Shown here piece after piece: positions 1 through 13,979 of a stretch of 64,000 bases of DNA (position 1 is the first letter of the stretch; each line of letters begins with the position of its first letter). The stretch lies in NCBI RefSeq assembly GCF_036417845.1, contig NC_090020.1, positions 49,336,425 through 49,400,424 on the forward strand. The letters are read 5' to 3'. The position numbers and the translations under genes are program-made. The notes below the pieces were generated by a model. That model searched no databases. It was given only the letters and a program-made list of their open reading frames with translations, and was not told the DNA's origin. The stretch comes from Apteryx mantelli (taxonomy: Eukaryota; Chordata; Aves; Apterygiformes; Apterygidae).

Positions 1-3000
1 ACAGCACCCTTTGTGCCTACATGAGGAACCATCCAGATTTCAGGATTAAAGAAATAGGTCAGCTTCTCCTGCATCTGGGTTTTATTCAGAACCAGGACTA
101 ATACTTAGGATCTACAAACTCAAGCTCAAACACATAATTTCAATTCAGATGGTGAGCAACTTTCCAGGTATGATTCTGAATGTGTAGTCTACTCCCAATT
201 TCTCATCCTAATTTCTCCTAATTGTTCCATTTTCCCCTAAAATTCTTCTCCATATTACTCCATTTAAGGTCTTAAAGTAAGTGCAAGTAGAAGTTTATAC
301 ACCTGAACCCCTTGGAATTAGTAGGTTTGAATCCCCTTTGAAAATTTGAATTAAGATGCTCTTGAAGGTAGTATTTGTCTCCTTTATCTTAGAGTGCAGT
401 TTAATTTTTCATGAATATCAATTTTATATGATTAGTTGGTGAAATAAAATAGTTGTTATAAGCAGTGATATATTACTGTGGAAAAATATGGTAAACAGTC
501 AGTTCTGCAAAAATGAACGTAATTAGCAACAACAAAAGGAAATCTTAATTCCTGCATGAGGCTTAAATGCATCTGCTCTAAAAAGTGCTCAGTTCAAACA
601 ATGCTGGATAAATGCCAAACCGATTATTTTTTAGAGAAATGTTTAACTACAATATGATGTTTGGTACGACTCTATTAATGTTATTATAGTTCTGCATGCA
701 TATTTTCCCTGTGCATGCTGTATTTTTCTTTTGCAAAAATAAACACAAATCTAAATTGAAAAAAGAATCTTCTTTAAATTCATTGGTCAGATTCCCAGTG
801 TTTGCTGCTATCCTGATTTATATCACCTGAGAATGCAATGCTCATCTGTCAGTGATTTTCTCATACGTTCAACCATGTCCTAGTACTTCTTGTAGCTATG
901 GAGGCATGTTGCTTCTCTAGCATTCTTACTGTGTATTATTATTGACCAGCAGGCTAGCCTTAAATTTGTTAAACAGCATGCACTTCACATCTGACATCTA
1001 TGTGCTATTTGCCTTTTCTATTAATGTTTTAGTCTGCCTATGTATTATTTAGACCATGATCTCTTGAATTATTTACCTGGTGGCATGTATGCAATCATCT
1101 GCTGAATTATAAATGGTAAAATTAATGCAGATTCTTGTTTTACCAGTCTTAAATATTCAAGTATTTTATTAAAAAGTAAGAGACATTTTTATGATCTGCC
1201 GTGGAACTATACTGTAAGTTTTGCACACTTGCACTTCTTTGAATCAGAAAGAATTTGGCTTACAAAGCAAGCAGAAAATAAGGCAACTGAAATTCACAGG
1301 TAGGATATAGGCATCAGGTATGAGGAGACTTTTCCTTTAAGATGCTGTATGTTTCCCTGCAGATAGTTTTCTCTCTTTTCAGATTTCCCTGTGGTGTCTC
1401 AGGGGGCTCTACCCTGACAATACCAATCTCACATGTTCCATCTCCTATTAGCATCAGCCTGTCGTATTTCCTAACTTTCTCCACTTCTGTGTTGACATGC
1501 ATCATTCTACCACCAATTAATTTACAAATGTCCTTTGTAGAAATGAGAAAGCATGATTCTTTCGCTTATTAACTCCACTAAAGAAAAGGAGTGATTGTTT
1601 TTTCTGACAGCATCAGGATGCACCATGTCAGTGAAAGTTGCATTTTCCATCAGGGGAAAGGAAATACCATTAGCTTTGGCATGTGCTAATTTTCCTCATT
1701 GTTTTGCTCATTCTCTAAGTGTCTGCATGAGATACTTTAGTAAAATTCTAGTGTTTCAAAAATGTAGTCACGTTTTGATGGCTCTGCCTATCTTGTTCCA
1801 GAGTGATAGGCAGTCACAAGCTATATCCTCAGACACTGCTGGCTGCATGAAGGACTTGGATGCAGCCCCAGTGCCAGAGTCCACGGTCTCTCTCTATATG
1901 AAATAAATGTATTTCCTGATTGCATTTCCTCTAGTTTTATTGAAAGTCACAACACTGGTATAAAGCAGGCTACTCCAGTGTGAATTGCCCCCCTTCTTGC
2001 ACTCTTGCCACGGGGCAGGAAGGGCTGCAGCCATCTGGCAAGTGCACTGGGGATGTTTACCTGGTCCTTCTCTCTCAGTCCAGATCTTTGTGGTGATTTA
2101 CCCAGGATTGCCATGGAAAGGCAAAATGTGTTGGCTCTGAGACCAAAGCCTGGCTGGGTTTAATAAGGTCTAGCACCGGGAGTCTGAAATGTCTTGCTCC
2201 AACCGGTTAGGCAGGGTTAACCTGACAGCGTGAGTTTATCCTGTCACTTTGGCAAGGTTCTCCCTTCTGTTCTTCTCTGGGCATAAATCCTATTTTGCAT
2301 AAATGCAGAGCGTGAAGTTACAGGTGGATCTTTGTATTTAGTCTTTCTTCTGTCTCCTGTTGTGGTGTTAAGTTCTTACATTTTGTTTCATTCTATTTTT
2401 CCCCTTTTTTCTTCAAATAACACCATATTTGATTGCTGGCCAATTCGTAAGAGTTTCAAATACCCTACCAACAATTTACAGTGTCATTTACAACTACCTC
2501 ACTTATCTGTCTCCCACAGATCTTCTAAGCCCTTTCTTCTGGCTAGATTCCCAAAGGAACTGAAGTCTCCGGTGCACGGCTGCCTCTCTGCGACCAAGTC
2601 CAAAAGGAAAAGCTACAAAACACTTGCCCAGCCCTGGAGGTCCACAAATTCCCCAGGCTTTCCCACAGGTCCTCAAGTGGCATTGGTATGTGAGTGACTG
2701 TGGGGAAAGTTAATTTGGGCAACAGTGCAGAATATTGTGGGTTTCCAGCCATTAGCAAATATATGCTGGCTCTCTTTGCTACCACAGATACTTCAAATGA
2801 CAGCCTGGGCCAAAATGTGATTGTGGTGAAAGGCAACTAAGAAATATTTGCTGACAGGCATTGTAGAGCAGACTGGCCACCAGGTTCTGCCAGTCTCTGG
2901 ACTAAAGGCCACCAGCACAGGAGTCTCAGGGATGGGCAGAAGCCTCAACATTGTGTTGCAGTGGGTCAGTCCCACATTGCCAAACCTCACTGTAATGCTC

Positions 3001-6000
3001 TCAATTCCTTGCTCAGCCAAGAGCTGCCCTGGTAACCTTCAGACAGGCTTTGGGTACGGTAGATGGATTTTCTGGGCTATGTCCCAAAACTTCCTCATTT
3101 TTATTTTATTTTACAGAACCCCACAGAGGTTTGTATTTCTTGTTCCCCAGGTTTTTTTTGACCCCAGTCGTTTCACAGATGGTTCCATTTCTATTAACGG
3201 TTTCCCTTTTTTGTTGCTTGGTCTCGTTTATCCAGGATTTTTCCTGCTATGACTGTTACTTATCTCATTGACCTATTCTTTTAGCTTTTGGGCAGAAAGA
3301 TTTCTATTTTTCCCTTCAATATCAGATAGAGTTTTCTGGGTTAGCACTCTTTATCTAATAAAGACATATAACTGTATCCTGTTCTTTCCCCTTTTCAGCT
3401 TGCTTTGTTTTGTTAACCTGCCTTTAGAATATAGCAGTGTGGATAAGCAAGAAAAGAACGCCTCAAGAGCATTCAGACTAGGAGATGGGGTGCATGTGGG
3501 TAATATTCACTCAATATTGGACCTATATGTATGATGGCTATTGCTAGGAAGAGGATAAAATACCATATAGTTTAGATAGGTAACTAGCATGATACCCAGT
3601 TATCATTAATAGGAGAATAATACCAATGTAGGATGATGGGGAAGGGAGGGTGCTGGATGAAGTAAATCTTATTTTCTTTTGGTTTGGAAGGAAGGAAGAG
3701 AAACATTTTTTTCCCTCTGTTTTGGGTAAAAAGAAGTGAGAAAGGAGGAAAGCAGAGACCTTCTGTATTTTCAGGGGAAAGAAGGAGGTCAAGTAGTTTA
3801 CTTTTGAATGGGTATAAGGTAAAGAAAGGAATGGCAAGGAAAACTGTTTTGTTTTGTTTTGTTTCTTTGGGGGACGTATAGTGTGTGTATCTATTCTTTT
3901 TCTTCTGTGATACAAGGAAAAGAGGTGCATTTCTTGTTGGCACTGAATGTCATGTTTGTGAACTCAGCTGGCCATTTATTGCTTCTTGGCCTATGGTGTG
4001 TCCATACGGATGTAAGAGAAGCTGTGTGGGATCCATTTGGTCCAATGTCCTCTAGCCATATCCTCAGGCTGACAGTGATCAAAGGTGGATGCCTAGGGAA
4101 GCATGGCATGACACGTTGTACAGAGTTTTTGTATTCTGGCTCTGCGGCATCCTTACCCAGACTGTGCAAGGTGCAACAGATTGCCATGATCTTCATGGCA
4201 AGAGTCACTCTGACCTCTCGTTGATCCTCTGCTTTTGTCAACAGGGGGTCAATCAGCCACAACCTCTGCTTCATCCTGGAAAGAGTGGCTTTGTTTCATG
4301 GGCAAACAAGTCATCCAGACCTGAGATGGAATACGTGTAATACTGTTATACATGCAGTACTGTAATATTGTGATACTCGCATGTAATGCTGCTAAATCTA
4401 GTCTGAAGAAATGGCCTTGGCGGCTCCTCCAGGACAGCCATTTCCAGGTGTGCATTCAGGTTGCTCACTTTGTTCCCTCCTACAAAATGTACTTGGCTCA
4501 AGAATAGACCTCCTCGAGGATCATGGCCTCTTGATTGATAACATGAGGAACAGAATGAGATATAGTGGCCAGAGACAGGCAGGTGCCAGGGTCTTCACAA
4601 ACCAAGGGTGACTCTTTAGATGGTAAATTCTGTATCATATATGTGAGGTGGACAAGTAGTGAGTTTGGCATATGTGACAGAGGCCTGAGTATGAAAAACT
4701 TACAGGATGTCTACGGAATTAAGATATAGTCTTGCGTATACTAAGCACTATGCGCACAGATTGTCTATTCTAGCAAGACCTTTGTGTGGTGCTGACACAA
4801 GGAGATCTACAGCAAAGGATATCAGAGTTGGGGTTTGCTTCATGGCAGGGAACGCACAGGCTGTTTTGATGTATGCCCACAGCTTTTCATTATACCTTCT
4901 AATTCTGCCTCAAATACTTGAGTACATTACACTTAAAAATGAGCCACTGGGGCAGTGTGCCTACCAAAATGAAAAAGGCAGGAGAGGAGAGGAATTGTTA
5001 AGTGTACTTTAAAAAGTATAATTAGGAGCAGTGAAAAAGAGCTAAGGAAAAGAAGTCCAGATATTTCTGCTAAATAGTACTAGAACTCTCTCAGTAACAT
5101 AAGCTTCAAAAATGAGTCATACACTGGAGACATATTCTGTATGTCTTTCCATCCTCTATCTTGAGTACTTTTTCTCTTTCTCTCACATATAGATGGATTC
5201 TAAATACAATATATGTTATATATAATTTAAAAAGAGTCAGCGAATAGAACAGGAGTGTTTGAAACAAAATATTAAGGCTATAAAATCTTGTAGTTGGTAT
5301 ATTAGGGGGTTAATACTTCTGTTGGGATGAGGAAAGGGAAGAAATAAAGTGTAAATATGTAAATACAATGGTGTTAAGCTCAACAGAGACTAATTGAATA
5401 GTCGGAATTGCTTGGTTAGGAAACTTTACAGAATTACAGCGTCTACCTTTAACTAGCATGGTCTCCCTATGGCAAAGCAGGAACCACAGAACTGGGTCTG
5501 TCTGCTCTCAGGAGAGGCTGGAGTTACGTGGGGGGGAGAGGCAGGAGATGTGGGAAGTGAAAAATACAGGGTAACTCCTTGTTTGATGTGGGGATGTGTG
5601 ATAAAACACTGTGGGAAGAGAGGCTCTAAATCTGCAAGGCTGTAACTGTCCTCAGAGAGCAGCACAGTAGGTTTGCTGGGATGCTACCTGGCTGCCGGCT
5701 GCCTGGCAGGCATTTAAAAATCAAGAGCAAACCAAAAGAAGTTCTGATTTCCAGACAAACTGTACTGGAGAGCAGCATGCAAAGCATGAGTCCCTGTAGC
5801 CCCGTGATCAGAAGACGACCTCTGGGCGAGCAGCACACCCTGAACAGGGGACACAGATGTTTCCAGGAGGGGCAGCTGGTTTAGAGACCCCTTTTTTTCT
5901 TGGCAAAACACTACTTCAGGTCAAACTCCTTTGTATTTCTAGAATGAGCTTTCATCCTGCCTACACCAGAGCTCCACTAATTGCTAGCTGGGGCTTCAAG

Positions 6001-6889
6001 TCTTGTTTGCCATTCCTGGTGTTATTTCTCTGCTTTAAATAAATGCGTTTATCTTCTGGCCTGCTAAGAATGACCAGAACTAAACCTTTCACCCATGCTG
6101 TTTATTTTATTGCACCAAGGAACTATATCTTGTTTCTGTGTACAATGGTGATGGTGGTGGCAGGGGGCAGTTCACTGCATGTTATTTGTGTTGCTATTAT
6201 CTCATGAAGCTGCATTTGCTGGAGCAGTTATGGATGAAAGCTTTTATGTTTATGAATGTCCAACTTCTCTTTCCATGTGTGAGTACATGATGGCTTATAA
6301 ACCCTGAGACTGATTATTTCAATTCCTGCATCCCCATTCAGTGCTCTTACTCTGTGTTAAAGCTGGATAAGAATACTTGCCCGTGTATAAAATGCATTCA
6401 GCAGTTTCGAGGAGCCTGATTTGCAGTCACAGACTTCCAAGGCATCATAATCAGATAGTAAGGAATTGGTCTAGGATTTTAAAAGGGATGTTAAAACTGT
6501 TGTAGTTTGGATAGATGGTGTAGGAACTTGAACTGAATATTCAGACTTGAACAGTAAAAAGAGCCATTCTTGAGTACCAAGGAACAAATTATCATGACCT
6601 TGATAGTTGGTGTAAGAGAAATCCAAATAGCATATTCTTGAACTTGTGATTCACTGTGGCTTCAGGAGAATTTGTTTTCGCTCAGCACCTCTCAGAGTCT
6701 GGCTCAAATAAGTTAAAAATGTTCAACTTGTGATCCCTTGACACCATAGAGAAGAAGTCTGTGCTGAAGAAAATGTAATCCTTTTTTCCTTGTAGTTTTA
6801 TCAGTTTTGGGCGTTCTTGTGTGATTTGATCTGTTTAATCTTCCACGTAGGAATCATTAAGCAACATCTTCCTAAATTATCTTAAAGTA
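1..6889. other. Intergenic DNA, no gene recognised
   Basis: Mostly AT-rich unique-looking sequence. Somewhat GC-richer patches lie at about 1980-3060, 3930-4330 and 5460-5860, and a purine-rich, GGAA-repeated stretch at about 3640-3850. The patches could be old repeats, but no family was recognised. Apart from the small frame at 1314-1505 I see nothing that supports a gene. Confidence 0.6.
1314..1505 (-). other. Orphan open reading frame, 63 codons
   Basis: An ATG-started minus-strand frame with a codon pattern and composition that look less random than its neighbours (VEKVRKYDRLMLIGDGTCEI, then VEPPETPQGNLKRE). No signal peptide, domain or family is recognised and there is no convincing splice context. 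It may be part of an unrecognised repeat or a lost exon. Confidence 0.2.
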
Positions 6890-7620
6890 CTTAGGAATAC
6901 CCACACTCACCTTTTGCCATACCAGGATGCACACTGTGCCTTCGGGGCACACGTGGCAGGATTCAATTACCCAAACGTGTCTGATGTCATTCCAGACAAT
7001 GTAAGATAGCTCACCTGGCCTTGAGCCATCATTACCGACCCAACTCCTGTAAGTCCTGTGCTGCGTGTGCCAGCCCCACACAGACCCCTTGCATACCCCC
7101 GACCTCTCAAATGGCGCGAGATGCCTGTGCCTGGGTGGCTGGGTGGCTGGGTCCTGCCCATCTGCGTGGATGACAGCTCAGGACCTCATACAGCCACACA
7201 TGGCTGAGGATGGGCGTCCGTTCCCTCTGTGACCAGGCTGCAAGTATCGCTGAGGTGAAACTGGTGTCAAAGGCATTGTTCCCCCTGACAATAGGGCCCC
7301 TTTTATCCTCAGTGCCCTGTGACAAACAGCTGCAGCAATGGAAATGAAGCATCAGGCAGGGCCAGGGATTTTATGCCAACGTGTCATGTCCCCCTGCTCT
7401 GGTACGGCTCATGCTAGCTGAGCTCCAGCACCGAGCTGAAATTGCGGCCTTGTTTTCCTGCGCATGTGGCCAAGGCAGGACAAGGGCTCGCAGAGCCCAT
7501 TTTGCTGAGGCATGGCGTGATATACGGTTAGACATGGCAATGCAAACTCCGAGGAGTGTTTCAGTCTCTCCGTGCTCCTGAGTTATTGTTCTGATGATAT
7601 TGCTGCTGCTACAAAAGAAG
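6890..7620. other. GC-rich, CpG-bearing block; possible old LTR or CpG island
   Basis: This stretch stands out from its AT-rich surroundings, with roughly 20 CpG sites in about 730 bp and many TG/CA pairs that could be decayed CpGs. On the minus strand it carries two TATA-like motifs (GGATAAAAGG, plus about 7300-7313, and GCATAAAATCC, plus about 7362-7377). That layout would fit an LTR or other promoter in minus orientation, but I find no clear TG...CA ends or target duplication. Short frames exist on both strands with no family resemblance. It could equally be an orphan CpG island or a fragment of another repeat. Confidence 0.45.
7132..7152 (+). repeat. Short tandem GGGTGGCT repeat, G-rich
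   Basis: About 2.5 copies of an 8-bp unit (GGGTGGCT) inside the GC-rich block. The spaced G runs could form a two-tier G-quadruplex on the plus strand. Confidence 0.6.
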
Positions 7621-9757
7621 AAGAGATGTACAATTTTTTCTAGAAATAGGTCTGGAAATTTCTTTAGCTTGCAGGAAAACACGGGAGAAATAGATGTCTT
7701 CTCAGAAGGAATAATTTCTCAAAAGGCATCTGGAACAGTGAGAGGTGCATATAGAATAGGACAGCTTACTTAATATATTTGAAACAATATGCATTTAATT
7801 TAATTGTGGGTTACAGAATTACAGGATGAGCAGTCCAATATTTATTTAGTGTGTTTTCCACAACGCTTTAGCAGTTTCATGAGATTCTTCCCTCCCTAAT
7901 TAAAATGATGGGAGAGGTGTTACTAAAGTATGGGGATTCACAGCCTAAAATTCCCTTGAGGGTAAAGCACCTAAGTCATATCTTAAAATACAGACCGATG
8001 GCTCACTTCTCTTTTGTAAAGGCACTAAAGATATGAGAAGAAACCCCATGTTTTTGCATAATAGCTTAGTGCTTGCTGGTAAACGCATGATCTATATTAG
8101 TCGTACTAGCTGGATAATTTCTCCTGAAAAAATGACTGAACTCCTGCTTCCACTGAAATCCGTGATAATTTTTTTTTCCTGTGAGAAATATCTTTTTTTT
8201 GGATTCTGAGAATGCAACCATGTAGATAGCTGACAAATCTGATATTTCTTATATTTATTGCCTATAACTGGTTTGCCATCTCTGTAATCTTTCACACACA
8301 CATGCACAGATGTCTTTATCTCCTCCTGTAGCTCTAGAGCACCACTATCGCTGACGTCTCTCCCAAGTGACTATGACAGGTTCACCCATGGCACGTGAAA
8401 GAGAAAGCTAGCAATTTCTTATTTCAAAACCGTATCATCTCTTCAACAGGAAAAAGAGCCACTGCATATTTGATTCTCTGTTCACTTCTTAATCTCTCCA
8501 CAAATAAATAAGTGCTTATAACAGAACCCAAGGTTTTAGAAATATTGGTATTTTCCTCTACTGGGAACTTGGCGGTACCCTACAGTTCTCCCTTCCTTCC
8601 TGTCGGACAGTTAAGTAGTGACAATGGAGCCTAACAGATTATTTCAATTCATTTGTTTCCATGGTCTAGTGATTGCTAAATATTCACCATGATTCCTTGG
8701 CTTGTGTGGGATTTCTAAGCGTTTCACTTCCGAATGTTAGTGAGGCCAAAGATTACTTACTTTCCAAGATGAATTTTTCATTAATTATGGTGGAATCAAG
8801 CTACTCAGAACAAAAGAAGATGTAAGGCCTACGAGCTCTTCCCTGTTTAATACAGCACAGCAAGTAAGTGTCTCGGGTGTTAATGGGCAGGTGTAATGTG
8901 ATCGCAAGAACATGAGCTCTGGTGCAAAATGGAAGCACTTACTGAGGTGGAATGGGCAAAAATAGCTTGCAGTGTCAGAAATGTTTCTCAGAGATTCTTT
9001 CAGACAAGCTGCATACCAAATGCTTTACAATGTGCTTTTCTGTGGGAACTGACAGAATCAGAGAGAAAGAAATTAAGAGTTCTTTGGAGGGAAAAAAGAT
9101 TTTGTTTTCATGTGAGATTTGAAAAGAACCAGAGACAAAGGGAAGTTCACATATACATGCTAATAGAGCAGTGGGGATTATATGGCTTTATATGGTGTCA
9201 GCTGGTCACAAAGTTCTAATAATTTCTGGTATTTTGCGAATCGCAGACCATTCTGTGAAAGTTGATGCACAAATGGAAACATGGCAAGTTCCCTGAATGG
9301 CAAGTACACATCACTGAACAATGGTGGTTAGGAGGCTGAGATAACTCAAACAGCCCATTAACAGTAGCTGCACCGAGGGATAAGTCAGGAGCTGCCAACA
9401 AAATCGCTTGAGTTGTCTGCCAAGATGCCAGATGCTGCTGCTGAAAAATAAAAATAAAAAATTGTTAGCCAGAATTGGTATTTGAGCTTCATGTTTGCCT
9501 TCCAAAGAAGAGAATGGAAAAATAACACAACAAAGAAATATCTTCAGTACTGAGCACTCACAGATCTATTTTTAAAAATGTATGTAAAATACACATTTTT
9601 CAATATTATTGAAAAACATTGCAGTATTAACTGCTATGGCAAATGGGAAGAAATACTTTATCCTATGCATGTATGAGGCTTGTGAGATTGAATAATGAAG
9701 TTTGCTTGATGCTACAGATCCTTTGCTTCTCGGATTTCTTTTCTATTCCTTACCAGC

Positions 9758-9780
9758 AAAAAAAAAAAAAAAAAAAAAAA
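9758..9780 (+). repeat. Poly(A) run, 23 A
   Basis: An uninterrupted run of 23 A. No poly(A) signal, retrocopy body or target duplication was found next to it, so it is listed as a simple repeat. Confidence 0.9.
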
Positions 9781-12700
9781 GCCATTTGTAGATTTCTAGC
9801 AGAAAATGCTATTTCTAGCTCTACGTCTAGCATGGAATGAAAAGGTTGTCTTGAGAGTTTAGCAAGTGGGTGTAGTGATGACCTAGAACATCTATAACAC
9901 AAAGCACTTAGCTTTATGTTTTCTCATCTGAATGTTAAGGGAGGAAGCTGAAATTTTCCTAGCAATATGCACAAAGGAGTTTCTGCTAGCACAGTTATTA
10001 CAGCTCAAGGGTGGCAATTTGCTGAGAAAATGGACAAGACTGCAAGACCTGATTGCAGTGATACGTATTCTGGATAGATGTACCACCAGCAACAAACTTA
10101 GAAAGGTCTAAGCTTGTCCTTGAGTTCTGACCCAAACCTGCTGATTTCCATGTGAATATTTATCCCGGGCTCTGCACCATGTCACCAGGGCAGGGGTTAG
10201 CAGTTCCTGCCTCATCTCGAAGATGTGGATGGAAGCAGATGAGATTCAGGAAGTGCTCTCCATGCCTGAACCAGACTAAAAGCAGAGAGCAGGGGTTGTG
10301 GCTCCTGCAGCATCGGCGCTTGGCTACCTGGCTGCTCTCACTGCCATCGGTTAGAGGTCGGGCACCTCCATGAAAAATAAACCAAAAGGGACAAGTCTGC
10401 ATGATATGGTGCAACGCTCTGCTGGAGACCCCCAACTAGCCGTAAGTCAGCACAGCCCAGTGCAGCACTGTTCAGGTCCCCAAACTGCACTTTTAAGGCA
10501 GTGTGGGTGTGTTCACACTTAGCTCTACCAGAAGCCTGGGGAGCTGCTGAAACCTGGTGAGAAGAAGAAAAGCATGTCAGGGAATGTAATGCACTGCCCA
10601 CAAATGAATGTAGATGTCCTGGAGAGGCATTTAGGTACCCACGTTCCCTCTGTGAATGCGCCTCAGCCTTTGTTGGTTCTGGCCAAGCTTTAGTCACAGC
10701 TAAGAAGAAATCGGGTGAAAAAAAAAAAACATGGTTGTCCTCAGCAAAGGATGCATATTGCTGTGTGTTTATTCTTTATGTTCTTTATAACTGCATATTC
10801 TACACCTACATCTCTGTTGTTTAAGATATAAATTGGTCTCTATATCAGCATTTGCAAACAAAGAGCATGTGTTTCTGTGTGTCAGAAAATGCACTTGGCT
10901 TCTACATGTGTTTCAAGCTATAGATTATGCAGTGGTAAGCAGGAGAGATATTTAAAATATCTTACGAATAGAATTTTAAGTTAGGATAATTAATTTTATC
11001 ACATATTCACAGATTACATTTTCACTGTAGATTTAGATATCTATAATGAAGACATCTTCCTTTTTCTTTCACGTCCTCCTCGACTGTTGTTTTGTATCCC
11101 ATGCATCAGCCAGTGAGTCATCAAGCTATTATCAAAGTCAGTGTCAAGGTAAGTATGGTATGGAAGAAAAGTATTTCACAGTGCTTCAGGAATACACAAT
11201 ACAGCCAGGTGAACAAAAAACCCAGAAATCTAGCTGGGACACTGCATAGTACATTGTATTCCAAGCATCTATTTTATTCTGCATGCAAAAGGATTGAAGA
11301 AGCAAAATGCTACTTGTAGGTCTTTGTCTCTGTCTCTGTAAAAAAGAACAATACCAAAACAGCCCACCCCTCCCATCCCAATTTCAAATTGATAATGGTT
11401 GCTTTTAATTCAGTTTTAGCTGTTTTCAGGAAAGTCTGTTGTGGATAACCTTCTCAGAAAAATAGGTTCTCATGTTTTGAAACACAGTGAGCAAATTAAC
11501 AGCTTGACATTTTGCACAAAATACTGGGCCTGTACCAATTTACACAAAAAGAGCTTTAAAGTGCAAACTACACCTGAACATGATCTTTTGACTTCAGTCC
11601 ACATACAGACAAACACGAAAGGTGACCATAAAAAGCTGTGTTTCAAATAGATATTGGATTTTTTTTTTTTTTAAGTACATAGAAAAATTTTAAAATATCT
11701 AACTCATCTCTGTTCTGCGGAGCTGTGGAGCTCAGTTCTGTTTCTTCCACAGGAAGAGTTCAACCATCAAGCTTTGGGAAGTTTGGAAGTATAAACGACA
11801 TTTTGGAGAAAATATAAGCAAAGCCTGGCTTCTTCAAATCCATAGGCCCTGATCCTGCAACAGTTTTGGCTGTTTCTACCTCTTGAGCCATGCCAAGGAA
11901 ACCAATGAAACTTAAATCTGAAGAAATTATTATGCCAGGTAATCAATTCCATGTTATCACTTACGGACCTACTAGCAAAGCCTTTGCAGGAGTGTTTTCA
12001 CTGGGCTTCCTTTGAAATTACTTTCAATGACTTTCTTGGCAAATCCCAGTATTATCATTGCTGTCTACAAATGCTTGTCAGACATATAGCCCATGTAATA
12101 ATAGATTCCAGATCCAGCTTTTCATAATTTAGACAGCAACGTTCTGTTGAGTTTGTTTCATCGTTATGATGAACTTCACAAAACATCGTACTATCACTGC
12201 AGTAATAATTGCATACATCAGTCGTGTAGTGATTTTGCTTTTAATTTCTGAACAGCGATGTTTGAACACAATCACTTCAATTTAATGAATGATCAGAAAT
12301 TACTTTTCCTAGCTCTAGTAGCCATTTCCCCAGTTGAATTATATATTGGGCAAAATCAAACAACAACAACAAAAAAAAGTGTTTCCTAAATTTAAAATGA
12401 AATTAAGTAACAAATGTGGTTTGTGGCTAGACTTCACAACCATGATGGGCTGTTGTCCAAGATGTGCTATAAGATTCAAAACAATCTAAATGTTGCTGCC
12501 TCCCTGGTAATTAACTAGTACAGTTTTGTTGCCTTTCTGACTACATGAAATAGCATGCATATCAAAACAGATACTGTGTTAGAGCCTTTCGGCAACACAA
12601 AGAGTAGGATAATGTTTCAGGACATATGGCAGAATATCACATTTTCTCAAAATCCGTGCTAGGTCTATTAATTCCAGTTAAAGCGCCGACATAGACTTAA

Positions 12701-13979
12701 GTGCTGTATAGGTCCCGTGCTGATCCTCTGCCAATAAGTGGTCTTTTCACTCAGAGTCAAACCTCTGCTTATTGCCCATTGAACCCTCATAAAAAAAATT
12801 CCATGAGCAAACTATTCACTTTTCCCCTCTATGACAACAGAGTATTGTAGTATGAACCTAATTCTGTATACATGTATGCAAATTTCTGCTTACTATTCCT
12901 GACTGTGAGCATCCAGACTGCGGAGCAAAACAAGCCGCGTGCTCTCACCCAGAGAGAAAATCGGTGCCTGGGCCTCTTGATCCATCCCAGGTTCCTGGTG
13001 TGATGTATGTCATCTCTGCAGGGCTGATTTGCTGAGTATTGTGGGAGAATGGTCAGTTCTTTCCAATATCCACAGGTAATATTCTTAGTCCTGCAGTGTA
13101 ACTGAGATATTTCTAGTTCTGTTTTTTTGTTGTTTTTTTGTTTGCTTGTTTTGCTCTGACTGTTTTAGCATCTCTATTTAAACCAGGCAATGCAGATGCA
13201 TTTTTGGACAGTTGTAGCTTTCGCTAAAGTTCTTGACACTTTTAGAATACAAGAGCATCCCACTGTGTCTATCTCTTGGTTATCCAAACACCCCTTAATA
13301 CATGATATCACGAATCATGGGGCAAAGAGTCTTGCACTTTAAGCTGCAAGAATTTCTGACGGTCAGATTAGTTGTCTTGGTGTTGATAACCACAGTAAGA
13401 TGTAGAAAGAAAAAAGCTTTCTCTAAGAAAAGGTAACAGTTGGTCCTTGGATTTATGCCGTGGGTGAATGAAGCTTTAAAGAAAGGTACATGATTAAACC
13501 TGACAGACATTCCTGTTTTCGATTCACATTTCCCCTCAGTTCACTCACCAAAGCTCTTGTAACTCTTTTTAGCTGACAGCTGAGGAACTATTAGCAGCAT
13601 CTTATTATCTAAAAGAGGAATTGATGAATTGGCTGCCTGGATGGACACAGTGGTTCTGGCATCCAGAAAGGTTTCGTTTTCTGGTGGTGATGGAGGATGG
13701 AACGGGGAGAGAATAAAGCATCCTAGAAATCTCCAGCAAGAGCTACCAGCTGCATAAAAATCTAACAAATTAGATCCTCCTGTCTGTTCTACCTGAAAAG
13801 CCATTCGCTTGTTTTTCTGTGTGACCAGATTACTTTAATGCTAAAATACACTAGATTTCTGTATTAGAGGGCTATGGTGTGCTCCTGTGAAACCGCCACT
13901 GTCATTGTACTACATGGTCATGTGAATTATGCCACCCCCCATGGTTTTTGAGTTTTATTCTTGTATTTACTAGGATAAA

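Noticed and set aside
3544..3943. Two overlapping minus-strand frames of 119-128 codons
   Set aside because: They are opposite a purine-rich GGAA-type stretch on the plus strand; the lysine- and serine-rich low-complexity product is what such DNA gives by chance.
8929..9219. 96-codon plus-strand frame starting with ATG
   Set aside because: No recognisable domain, no splice or poly(A) context, and length within chance for 64 kb.
9758..9780. 23-A run as the tail of a processed retrocopy
   Set aside because: No poly(A) signal, no gene-like body upstream and no target-site duplication.
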